This document shows, piece after piece, positions 12,575-20,506 of a DNA stretch of 22,431 nucleotides. Below the pieces are notes generated by a model. It saw nothing but the letters and a program-made list of their open reading frames with translations. It searched no databases and was not told where the DNA came from. Every line of letters begins with the position of its first letter. The stretch's first letter is position 1. This DNA comes from JANLSE01 sp038214135. GTDB taxonomy: Bacteria > Chloroflexota > Chloroflexia > Chloroflexales > Roseiflexaceae. Location of the stretch: contig JBBQSD010000106.1 in assembly GCA_038214135.1 (NCBI GenBank), positions 1 to 22,431 of the forward strand, read 5' to 3'. The position numbers and the translations under genes are program-made.

Positions 12575-14665
12575 ATGAGAACATACAACGATTTCGAAAT
12601 ACAGATCGGTGCACCTGACGGGGATCGTTTCCCGGTAAGTGTTGCTGGCCCGGGTGGCGAAACACGCGGATGGCTTGTGTTACCCAACCAAAACCCCGAT
12701 TTTGAGGGTTTGCTTGGGCGTTTACGGCGCTTCGATACCGATGAACTGATGATCACGTCGCTTGGTCAGATTCTGTTTGAGGCGTTATTCCAAGGCCCTG
12801 TTCGCGATGTCTATGCCCGCAGCCAGGGCACCCTCTCACTCGATCAAAGCCTGCGTATTCGCTTAAATATCTCACCAACAGCCGTGCATGCAGCCGAATT
12901 GCCCTGGGAATTGATGCACGACCCGGACAAAGGGCCGCTCTCGCTGCTCGATACCCCGATAGTACGCTACCTACCCCAGCAGGATCGGGTGCCGAGCATG
13001 AGCGCACCACTGCCATTACGGGTACTGCTCACGGCTGCACAAACACCACCGGCTATTGATGTCGAGCGTGAACTGAATGCCGCTGCCGCGGCACTTTCAG
13101 CGATGGGCGACCGGGTTGAGGTCACGGTTGAGCCACACCTGACGGTTGCCAAGTTCCAGAAGCTGGCCCGTTCCGGGTTTCATGTGTGGCATTTTGTTGG
13201 CCATGGTGGCTTTGCCCGCGATGGCGCAACCGGCCAGTTATTATATGAAGCTGCCAATGGCGATCCCGAGCCAATGAGCGCGCTCCAGCTTGGCATTATG
13301 CTTAATCGCAGCGGGTTGCGCCTGATCATCCTGGATGCGTGTAGCACCGGGCAACTGGCCACTGACCCATTCCGCAGTGTTGCGCCAGCCCTGATGCGCG
13401 CCCAGATCCCGGCAGTAGTTGCCATGCAATTTCGGGTGCCCGAAGAAGCAACCCTGGCCTTCTCATCGGAATTCTATCGAGCGCTGACCGAGGGCCTGCC
13501 GCTGGATACATGCATCACCGAGGGCCGCCGGGCGGTGATGAATATTAGCGGAATTGGCCGCCCCGATTGGGGTATTCCGGTTGTCTATACCAGGGCGCAG
13601 GATGGCCGGTTGTTTGATCCCGCTACAGAACAAGCAGCACCGACGCCGGTTCAGGCAATGCAGGCACCGATACCCCGCCGCGACGACCAGCCAACGATTG
13701 GTGCTGGACTCAATGCCCTGCGCGATATGGTGCAGACTCCTGGCCCGGTTCGTGATGCTGCCGTAGCGTTCCGCACCGATTTTCAGGCCGCTGGTGAGCA
13801 GATCGAGATGCTTGGAACCTACAAGGATATCCATGATCAGCTGCATTCGCTGCAGGTCTACTGTTTTAATCTGCTGATTCTCGAAACCCGCCGTGCAAGT
13901 ATTGATGATATTGCCTGGGATAGCCTCTCGAACTATGAAATGACACTCCAGGGGATTGTGGCCCAACTCCAGGAGATCGCCAAACAATCATCTAAACTCG
14001 ATAGCGAACTCACCTGGACAAACGATGTTGGGCAGGCCCGTGTGGAGATGGCTTCTGCAATTGAAGCACTCGATCTGCCGCAACTCAAGAAGGCGGCACG
14101 GCTGATCAATCGGGTGTTGATGATCCAACCGGCACAGGTCAATGTCCGCCTGAGTGCTGCTGCACGAGCGCTGAGATTGCCGACGCTTGTTCAGGGGTTG
14201 AGTAAAATCCACGAAAACCTGCCAATGCTCGAACTGGATGCCGAGAAGGTTGCTCAGTTTGAGACGGCGGTATTAGCGCTGGATCGGCTCAGCAATCAGT
14301 TGTTGACATTGGTTGGCGATCACGACCGGCATCAGGCGATTGATCTCGAACTACGCCAGATCGAAACAACAATCGACCAGGATCTGGACGAATTCGAACT
14401 CTCCTGGCCCGATCTCAAGACACAGGCCGGGCCGCTCTACGAAGGCATTGATGAAGCCTGGTCCACTGCGGTTCGCACCGATGCCGAAAAACTCGATGCT
14501 GCGCTGGCGGCAAAAGATCCAACCAAGATCCGCCATTTCTTCCGCCGCTACCGCCGCCAGATGGGCGACCGCTTCTATCGTGTGGATATCGATCTCAAGC
14601 GGCTCTGTGATGAACTGCGCAAGGTCGGCGATCCGCTCACATCTGTGCTACGTGTCATCGCCTAA
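12575..14665 (+). CDS. CHAT-domain caspase-like protease with long helical C-terminal region
   Basis: A 696-residue protein. CHAT domains are clan CD (caspase-like) cysteine proteases used as effectors or activators in bacterial conflict systems. Residues 1-140 form the usual N-terminal part, with LGQILFEALFQGPVRDVY and LPWELMHD (109-116). The protease domain follows (about 145-350): His210 in VWHFVGHGG and Cys256 in LIILDACSTG make the expected catalytic dyad, and PDWGIPVVYTR (330-340) closes the domain. Residues about 375-696 are helical with leucine-rich and charged heptads, no membrane span and no domain I recognise. No TPRs are visible. The start has no ribosome-binding site. The nSTAND gene follows after 154 bp on the same strand, the main clue to function: the NTPase probably controls this protease. 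Confidence 0.88.
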   Translation: MRTYNDFEIQIGAPDGDRFPVSVAGPGGETRGWLVLPNQNPDFEGLLGRLRRFDTDELMITSLGQILFEALFQGPVRDVYARSQGTLSLDQSLRIRLNISPTAVHAAELPWELMHDPDKGPLSLLDTPIVRYLPQQDRVPSMSAPLPLRVLLTAAQTPPAIDVERELNAAAAALSAMGDRVEVTVEPHLTVAKFQKLARSGFHVWHFVGHGGFARDGATGQLLYEAANGDPEPMSALQLGIMLNRSGLRLIILDACSTGQLATDPFRSVAPALMRAQIPAVVAMQFRVPEEATLAFSSEFYRALTEGLPLDTCITEGRRAVMNISGIGRPDWGIPVVYTRAQDGRLFDPATEQAAPTPVQAMQAPIPRRDDQPTIGAGLNALRDMVQTPGPVRDAAVAFRTDFQAAGEQIEMLGTYKDIHDQLHSLQVYCFNLLILETRRASIDDIAWDSLSNYEMTLQGIVAQLQEIAKQSSKLDSELTWTNDVGQARVEMASAIEALDLPQLKKAARLINRVLMIQPAQVNVRLSAAARALRLPTLVQGLSKIHENLPMLELDAEKVAQFETAVLALDRLSNQLLTLVGDHDRHQAIDLELRQIETTIDQDLDEFELSWPDLKTQAGPLYEGIDEAWSTAVRTDAEKLDAALAAKDPTKIRHFFRRYRRQMGDRFYRVDIDLKRLCDELRKVGDPLTSVLRVIA

Positions 14666-14700
14666 CGTGAACATAACCGATAGACCAATAGCCAAAAACC
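14662..14700. repeat. Repeat copy at the CHAT gene 3' end
   Basis: CTAACGTGAACATAACCGATA (14662-14682, written here as two parts CTAACGTGAACA and TAACCGATA) matches the minus strand of 20486-20506 at 20 of 21 positions. The CHAT stop codon TAA (14663-14665) is inside it. After it come CCAATAGCC-like bases, also shared with the other copy. Confidence 0.6.
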
Positions 14701-14819
14701 CAATCCGGAGGCTGTTTCATCGATCAGTGTTGCCGCCCACGGCATGGACATCTAACGGAAAGAACAAACGAACAGAGGCAAAGGCGTATTTGTTCTCTCT
14801 ATAAGGTCAAGGGGAATTC
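14701..14819 (+). other. Intercistronic region between CHAT and nSTAND genes
   Basis: AGAACAAA (14761-14768) pairs exactly with TTTGTTCT (14789-14796) around a 20-nt loop. It ends 23 nt before the nSTAND ATG and leaves the ribosome-binding site AAGGGG (14808-14813) free. No internal promoter with good boxes was found, so co-transcription with the CHAT gene is likely. Confidence 0.45.
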
Positions 14820-17800
14820 ATGAGCACGACTAATCCGCCCACCATACCATATCCATCGCTCACAGCATTACGGGCAGCCCATGGTGAGCTTCTAAAAGCC
14901 ATCCGTGAGACTCGTAATCTGGAAGCGACGATCGAACCAGTTGCGGAATTTATGAGCCGTGGCGTGGTGACGGGGGCGCTGATCGAGCATGAGGACGACC
15001 GAACAACGGCTCAGAGTATGCTGGATTACTGGTCGGCGATGATCTACCGTTCTGGCCACGAACCGCCAGACACAACCCTTGCCGAATTTGATCGCGATGC
15101 CGACCCAGAGTTGGATGAATCGCTGTGTCCATATGCCGGCTTGGATTCATTTCAGGAGGAGCAGCACGATCACTTCTTTGGTCGTTCACGCCTGACGAGC
15201 TTTCTGGTTGAAAAACTCAAGAATCAGCGTATGCTGGCGCTGCTTGGTTCGATTGGCAGCGGTAAATCTTCGGTGATCCGTGCCGGGTTGATTCCCGCAT
15301 TAAAATCGGGGGCAATCGATGGCAGCGCGCAGTGGCGCTATCTGACACCAATAACACCTGGTAGCGATCCACTAGCTCAACTGGCCAAGATTGTGCCCCA
15401 CGAGGCCGAACTGAATGTGCGCCTGACGGTCGAGCCGGGCTTGTTTGCAGCGGCTATTGATACGAGTGGCGATCAGCCAGCGGTGCTATTGGTCGATCAA
15501 TTCGATGAACTATTTACACTTACTGCTGATGAGCAGGCCCAGGAGACATTTGTTGCTGCGCTGATTGGTCTGGCCGATCTGCCAAATGCTCGCCATACTG
15601 TGCTGTTGACGATGCGGAGTGATGTTGAGAGTTCGATTGCCCGATTCCCTGCGCTGCAATCCTGGTTTGAGCGTGCGCGTGTGCAACTCCTGCCGCTTGG
15701 TGCTGGCGAACTGCGTGAGGCGATAGAGAAACCCGCCGAATTGATCGGGTTGAAATTCGAGTCGGGGTTGGTCGACAAATTGATCGAAGATCTGCTTGGC
15801 GAGCCAGCCGCCCTACCATTGCTCCAGTTTACGCTACTCGAACTCTGGGAGCGGCGCAATCGAAACCTGATCACATGGGCAGCCTATAACGAGGTTGGCG
15901 CTGGTCGGCGGGCATTAGCTGGAGTTGCCGAGCAGTTATATAAAAGTATTGATCCAAGCGAACAGGAGATGATGCGTCGGCTGATGCTGCGCCTCGTTCG
16001 TGTCGAGCGTGGCCAGGATGTAGCAATCAAGCGGGTTCGCCGCGATGCCCTATTGCAGAGTATCAGCCCGCGGGTTCAGGCAGAACAGGTGCTTGGTCAG
16101 CTCATCTTCGAGCGCCTGGTACGGGTGATGCTCGGTGACACAACCGCTGATGATCAGATTGAACTCGCGCACGAGGCGCTGGCCCGCAACTGGCCACGGC
16201 TGATCGACTGGCTTGAAACTGAGCGATCAGCACTCGAAACGCGGCGTCGGCTTGATGCGCGGGCCGCCGAATGGATCCAACTTGGCCGCGGTACGGCTGG
16301 GTTGCTAGATGGCATCCAATTGGGTGAGGCCGAGAGTTGGCTGGCGAGTAGCGAGGCCAAGCATCTCGGCTATGACGAAGCGCTGCCTGCGCTTGTTGCC
16401 GCCAGCCGCGCCGCAATCGAGGAAGCCCAGCAACATGCGGTTCGCCAGGCACAGGCGTTGGCCGAGGAACAGACACGCCGGGCGGAGGCGGAGAGTCGCC
16501 GCGCAGAGGTTGAGCGTGAGCGCGCCGAAGCACAGACACTACGTGCTGAGGAACAGGCCCGCGAAAAGCGTCGGCTTGGATGGGCGTTTATCGCAATCGC
16601 GGTGATGTGTGGTATTGCTGTTATTCTGGCTGGGTACGCAATCCAGCAGGCAAACTTCGCCCTTCAACAGGAGGGTGCAGCCCGTAGCGAATCGCAAACG
16701 CGCATTGCCCAGGCTGTTGAACTTCAGACTGCGGAAGTACAGGCGAATCGTAGTGCAGAAGAAGCGCGTCAGAAGGCCGAGCAGGCCCGCCAGAGTGAAG
16801 AGACGGCTCAACTCGCACGGGCCACAGCAGAAGCAGCGCGAACATCAGCAGAAACTGCCCGTACCGAGGCCGAACGCCGCCAACGCGAGGCCCATGCCGG
16901 TGAGCTAGCCGCATTAGCGCTGGCGTATCCCAATCAGCCACAGATTGCACTGCTGCTGGCCGCAGGGTCACTGCAGGTCAGCCTGCGCAGTGGCGAGACA
17001 CCCCTTCCAGTTGCTGTCAATACCCTACAAACGCTCCTAAAGCAGATCACCGGCACGGGGTACTATGCCCATGTTGGTGCAGTATGGGCTGTTGCATATG
17101 GGAATAATGGCCAAACGCTCGCGACGGCTGGTTCGGATGGGCGAGTGCTGCTGTGGAATCCGGCCAACCCAGGCGCTGCACCAACAGCGCTCGATGCTGG
17201 AGCGCCAATCCGCTCTATGAATATCGGCAGCGATGGCCGTTACCTGGTGACGGCGGGCGAGGATGGGGCCAGCCCACGCCTATGGGATCTGAGCAACACA
17301 GGCTCAACAGCCCGTGAACTGAGTGTCCCTGCAACAATTAATGCGCTTGCGAGTAGTAGCAATGGCCAGCGCATTGCAATCGCCACCGCAAGCGGCAGCG
17401 CATGGATTTGGGATGCGAGCACAACTGCCGCCGCCCGTGAACTACGCACACGTAGCCCAATTCGAACGATTGCAGTGAGTACGGATGGGCGTTGGGTGCT
17501 GACAGGCCACGATGACGGGATTGCACGGTTATGGGATCTTAGAGATCGTGACCCAGTGAACCCGATCACCACCAGCAATAGACGCCCAGCACTCACCAAG
17601 GTTGCCTTTAGCCCGAATGGGCGCTGGGTGCTGATTGGCGATGCGGATGGCAAAACCCACCTCTGGCAACTGAATGCAAGTGGCCTCTCATCTGGCCCAT
17701 ACGTGATGCGCGGGCAAACCAATACAATCACATCGATTGCCACCAGCCCGGATAGTTCACGCGCTGCGACAGCCAGTAGCGATGGTTCAACATATGTCTG

Positions 17801-18224
17801 GCTGTTAGAAACGCGTAATGATCCGGCACCGCTGGCAGTGGTGCGTGGCGAATCTGGTGCAGTCAATGACGCGCTGATTAGCCAGGATGGGCAAAAACTC
17901 ATTACCGCAGGCCAGCGAGGCACAATCTATGTCTGGGACTTATCATCGAAAGATCCAGGTGGCAGTGCACGGCAACTTATTGGGCACGATGGGCCAGTCA
18001 CAGCTATTACTATGAACGGCCAGATTCTGGCCAGCGTCAGTGAAGACCAATCGCTGCGATTATGGGATCTGAGCAAACCAGAACCAAGCGATGCGAATCT
18101 GCCGAGTGATCCGCGCGAGCTTGTGAAACTGGCGTGTACGATTGCAGGCCGCGATCTCAGCGAGCAGGAGTGGCAGAGCTTTCAGGTGAGCGAGCCATAT
18201 CAACCGGTTTGTAACGCACCGTAG
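14820..18224 (+). CDS. nSTAND NTPase with transmembrane segment and C-terminal WD40 propeller
   Basis: A 1134-residue signalling protein. Residues 1-100 are a helical N-terminal domain without a name I can give. CPYAGLDSF (103-111) and FFGR (119-122) lead into the nSTAND1 NTPase: Walker A GSIGSGKSS (143-151), Walker B LLVDQFDELF (223-232), then MRSDV (265-269) and a helical winged region to about 540. A charged coiled coil (about 540-582) with KRR precedes one membrane helix (about 585-609), followed by a second coiled coil (about 615-695). Eight WD40 repeats (about 749-1089) end in WDL or similar. The tail has LACTIAGRDLSEQEWQSF and a final Cys, as in many WD40-nSTAND proteins. AAGGGGAATTC precedes the ATG. 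Ligand binding by the propeller would release the NTPase to oligomerise and act on the CHAT protease; this is inferred from STAND biology. Confidence 0.9.
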   Translation: MSTTNPPTIPYPSLTALRAAHGELLKAIRETRNLEATIEPVAEFMSRGVVTGALIEHEDDRTTAQSMLDYWSAMIYRSGHEPPDTTLAEFDRDADPELDESLCPYAGLDSFQEEQHDHFFGRSRLTSFLVEKLKNQRMLALLGSIGSGKSSVIRAGLIPALKSGAIDGSAQWRYLTPITPGSDPLAQLAKIVPHEAELNVRLTVEPGLFAAAIDTSGDQPAVLLVDQFDELFTLTADEQAQETFVAALIGLADLPNARHTVLLTMRSDVESSIARFPALQSWFERARVQLLPLGAGELREAIEKPAELIGLKFESGLVDKLIEDLLGEPAALPLLQFTLLELWERRNRNLITWAAYNEVGAGRRALAGVAEQLYKSIDPSEQEMMRRLMLRLVRVERGQDVAIKRVRRDALLQSISPRVQAEQVLGQLIFERLVRVMLGDTTADDQIELAHEALARNWPRLIDWLETERSALETRRRLDARAAEWIQLGRGTAGLLDGIQLGEAESWLASSEAKHLGYDEALPALVAASRAAIEEAQQHAVRQAQALAEEQTRRAEAESRRAEVERERAEAQTLRAEEQAREKRRLGWAFIAIAVMCGIAVILAGYAIQQANFALQQEGAARSESQTRIAQAVELQTAEVQANRSAEEARQKAEQARQSEETAQLARATAEAARTSAETARTEAERRQREAHAGELAALALAYPNQPQIALLLAAGSLQVSLRSGETPLPVAVNTLQTLLKQITGTGYYAHVGAVWAVAYGNNGQTLATAGSDGRVLLWNPANPGAAPTALDAGAPIRSMNIGSDGRYLVTAGEDGASPRLWDLSNTGSTARELSVPATINALASSSNGQRIAIATASGSAWIWDASTTAAARELRTRSPIRTIAVSTDGRWVLTGHDDGIARLWDLRDRDPVNPITTSNRRPALTKVAFSPNGRWVLIGDADGKTHLWQLNASGLSSGPYVMRGQTNTITSIATSPDSSRAATASSDGSTYVWLLETRNDPAPLAVVRGESGAVNDALISQDGQKLITAGQRGTIYVWDLSSKDPGGSARQLIGHDGPVTAITMNGQILASVSEDQSLRLWDLSKPEPSDANLPSDPRELVKLACTIAGRDLSEQEWQSFQVSEPYQPVCNAP

Positions 18225-18250
18225 AGACGCAAGATTTTGCGTCTCTACGG
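18219..18250. repeat. Hairpin repeat containing the nSTAND stop codon
   Basis: CCGTAGAGACGCAA (18219-18232) pairs perfectly with TTGCGTCTCTACGG (18237-18250) over a 4-nt loop. The nSTAND stop codon TAG (18222-18224) lies inside the left arm. The GTAGAGACGC/GCGTCTCTAC stem is a dispersed intergenic repeat in several phyla, from memory. There is no U-run after it, so termination is possible but not assured. Confidence 0.75.
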
Positions 18251-18265
18251 CATAATAGAGGTTCA

Positions 18266-20284
18266 ATGATGACCCTGCAACGTTTCCATCTTGGTAAAGA
18301 TATCTGGGAGGCCGATGCCGCCCCAACAACGCCAGTCTATCTCGCAGGTGGGCCGATGTATACCATCTGCTCAATTGGCGGGCTGATCCAGCCATATGGC
18401 GATGAACATATTCAAGGCAAGATGGGCGGCGTGTGGGCACATCCAATGCGTGTTCTGCATGGGTGGTCGCTGGCGCTGGCAGATGCAGAAGGCATCACAG
18501 AACTTGATGCAGCAATCGCCTGTGACCTGTATGGTTCGCATGTCACCCGGCACTATGAGGCGCAGGCAATCCAGTTGAGCTGGACTGAATTTGTGGTTGA
18601 GGGCCGCCCGGCGCTGGCCAGTATGATCACAATTCGTAATAGCGGTACGATTGCCTGGGAGGGTTCCCTCCTTGTACACGCCGAATTGGATATGCGTGGC
18701 TGCTGGTTTGGCGGTTGGAATGCTACAACACCGCAGCCGCATATGGATGGCTCGCTGCTGACCGTTACTGGCGATGGTAAACCATTCGGCGGGCGTGCTT
18801 CGGCACTCAGTGTAAACGCTGAGGCGATCTGGTCGGCGGTTGATTCGCGAGCAACTGCTCGTATCGCCATCTCGCTGGCTGCAGGCCAGGATCGGCATAT
18901 CACCATGGCACTTGGTGTCGCCCATACTGGTGGTGTTGGTGCCGCTGGTGAGCTGGCATGGAATGCCTGTACACACGCCGATGCATTGCTGGGCGAAAAA
19001 ATTGCCCGCTATGCTGCGCTCCTTGGCGAGGTTGTGCTCGAAACGCCAGATCCAGCGATCAATCGGGCCTGGCTGCTTGCACGCCTCAACTTCCACACGC
19101 TGGCTGCCGAATACCCCGATCTACCAGCATATTTCCTGGCTGGCCTGCCCGAATACCCACAATTGTTTGGCTGCGATAATGAATACAGCACTCCTGGCGC
19201 AACGGCAGCCGGTTTCGGTGATCTGATGCGCCAGACACTCACCACGCTGGCGGCCTATGGCGAGCGCGCCTGTGGCAAAATTCCACATGAGATTACAACA
19301 AATGGTCGTGTGTTTCATCCCGGTAATACACAGGAAACACCTCAATTTGCGGCGGCCTGTTGGGAATATGCTCGTTGGAGTGGCGATCTTGCGTTTCTTG
19401 CCCAGGTGTACCCATTGTGTGTAGAAGGGCTTGATCATTTCTTCTGGGCGCTTGAACATACAGGCTACCCCGTTGGCGATGGTGTTGTCGAACGATTGGG
19501 CATGGGCGAACATAAACTCGATAGTGTCTGCTACCTGTATCAAGCACTGGTCTCGTTACGTGAGGCCGCCATTGCACTGGGCAAACCCGCCGATGCTGCG
19601 CGGTTCGATAGCCAGGCGATACGGCTGCGCGAACGGTTCGAGCAGGATTGGTGGCTGGAAGATGAAGGGCTATACGCTGATTCGATGCATCTTGATCGGC
19701 GCACCCAATTCGATGGTCATTGGACGGTTGTGCTGCCATTTCAATTGAAGCTCGCCTCCGAAGAACATGCGCTACGCGGCATGGCCCGGATCGAGCAGGA
19801 ATGGGTGAATGAGTGGGGCCTGGTTCATACTCGCGGAGCCGAACCACGGGTATGGACACTACCAACCGGCTTGTTGGCGCTCGCAGCATTTGATCGTGGG
19901 CGCACCGATCTTGGATTGCAGCTCATCCGCAATATTGCGATTACTGCACAGCATGGCACGCTTGGCACGCTCAAGGAACTGATACCACAGGGAATCTGCT
20001 TTATTCAACTCTGGTCGGCTGGCTTGTTGGTGCAGGGGTTACTGGAAGGGCTACTTGGATTACACCCGCTGGCGCACCTGCATCGGCTTACTGTTTCCCC
20101 ACAGCTCCCAGGCGATTGGCCGGAGGTTGCGTTGCGAGGGCTGCGCATTGGTGCCCATACCATCGATCTGCGGGCGACACACACATCGCTGAGTATGGCG
20201 CATCGGGCTGGGCCACAGGCGCTGACGATTATGTACAATGGGCGAGAGGCGCTTGTGCAGGTTGGGGAAACGAAACAGATCTAG
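18266..20284 (+). CDS. (alpha/alpha)6-barrel glycosidase, amylo-alpha-1,6-glucosidase-like
   Basis: A 672-residue cytoplasmic protein (no signal peptide). The N-terminal 240 residues are a beta-rich domain, as in glycogen-debranching-type enzymes; the rest is an (alpha/alpha)6 barrel. Marks are LAGLPEYPQLFGCDNEYSTPG split across 291-311, which aligns with the family's active-site loop and supplies acidic residues Asp304 and Glu306; then GKIPHEI, TPQFAAACWEYARWSGD, and ELIPQGICFIQLWSAG near 571-587. The likely reaction is hydrolysis of alpha-linked glucan branches or a related oligosaccharide, but the exact substrate and the catalytic pair are not certain. Two ATGs open the gene (18266 and 18269); GAGG stands 4 or 7 nt before them, so the second fits spacing better. 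It starts 16 nt after the hairpin at 18219-18250 and has no obvious functional tie to the nSTAND gene. Confidence 0.75.
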   Translation: MMTLQRFHLGKDIWEADAAPTTPVYLAGGPMYTICSIGGLIQPYGDEHIQGKMGGVWAHPMRVLHGWSLALADAEGITELDAAIACDLYGSHVTRHYEAQAIQLSWTEFVVEGRPALASMITIRNSGTIAWEGSLLVHAELDMRGCWFGGWNATTPQPHMDGSLLTVTGDGKPFGGRASALSVNAEAIWSAVDSRATARIAISLAAGQDRHITMALGVAHTGGVGAAGELAWNACTHADALLGEKIARYAALLGEVVLETPDPAINRAWLLARLNFHTLAAEYPDLPAYFLAGLPEYPQLFGCDNEYSTPGATAAGFGDLMRQTLTTLAAYGERACGKIPHEITTNGRVFHPGNTQETPQFAAACWEYARWSGDLAFLAQVYPLCVEGLDHFFWALEHTGYPVGDGVVERLGMGEHKLDSVCYLYQALVSLREAAIALGKPADAARFDSQAIRLRERFEQDWWLEDEGLYADSMHLDRRTQFDGHWTVVLPFQLKLASEEHALRGMARIEQEWVNEWGLVHTRGAEPRVWTLPTGLLALAAFDRGRTDLGLQLIRNIAITAQHGTLGTLKELIPQGICFIQLWSAGLLVQGLLEGLLGLHPLAHLHRLTVSPQLPGDWPEVALRGLRIGAHTIDLRATHTSLSMAHRAGPQALTIMYNGREALVQVGETKQI

Positions 20285-20293
20285 TAGGGTCGG

Positions 20294-20330
20294 TTTCTTC
20301 CCTCACCCCAGCCCTCTGCCCACGGGAGAG
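20294..20330. repeat. Degenerate C-rich intergenic repeat
   Basis: CTTCCCTCACCCCAGCCCTC, then an imperfect stem CTCTGCCC/GGGAGAG, resembles the element at 8891-8929 but is eroded. Confidence 0.5.
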
Positions 20331-20366
20331 CGCAAACTGTCTTGGCGTTGCAGCGATCCTGTGAGC

Positions 20367-20440
20367 ATGTCATGCTGAGCAAAGCGAAGCATCTAACGAA
20401 CTGCCCCTTTTAGATCCATCGCGTTCGCTCAGGGTAACAT
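20367..20440. repeat. 74-bp imperfect palindromic element between convergent genes
   Basis: The left arm (20367-20395: ATGTCATGCTGAGC, then AAAGCGAAGCATCTA) pairs with the right arm (20411-20440, reverse complement ATGTTACCCTGAGCGAACGC, then GATGGATCTA) with several mismatches. It carries no gene. This TGTCATGCTGAGC...GCTCAGGxTxACA type is a miniature inverted-repeat element that I recall from many Chloroflexota genomes. It lies between the stop of the glycosidase gene and that of ettA and may end both transcripts. Confidence 0.7.
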
Positions 20441-20463
20441 CCGCACAGCGCCCTAACATTGAG

Positions 20464-20506
20464 CTATTGGCTATTGGCTATCGGTTATCGGTTATGTTCG
20501 CGTTAG
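20464..20506. repeat. Heptamer tandem repeat running into the ettA stop
   Basis: Plus strand: CTATTGG, CTATTGG, CTATCGG, TTATCGG, TTATG (20464-20496), then TTCGCGTTAG. The segment 20486-20506 is the inverted match of 14662-14682. The ettA stop TAA (20494-20492 on the minus strand) and its last four codons lie within the shared segment. Confidence 0.65.

Noticed and set aside
17240..17923. Minus-strand 227-codon frame inside the WD40 region
   Set aside because: It is antisense to strongly supported WD40 repeats and has no motif or start signal of its own.
20367..20440. Insertion sequence
   Set aside because: It is a palindrome of 74 bp with no transposase; at most a miniature inverted-repeat element.
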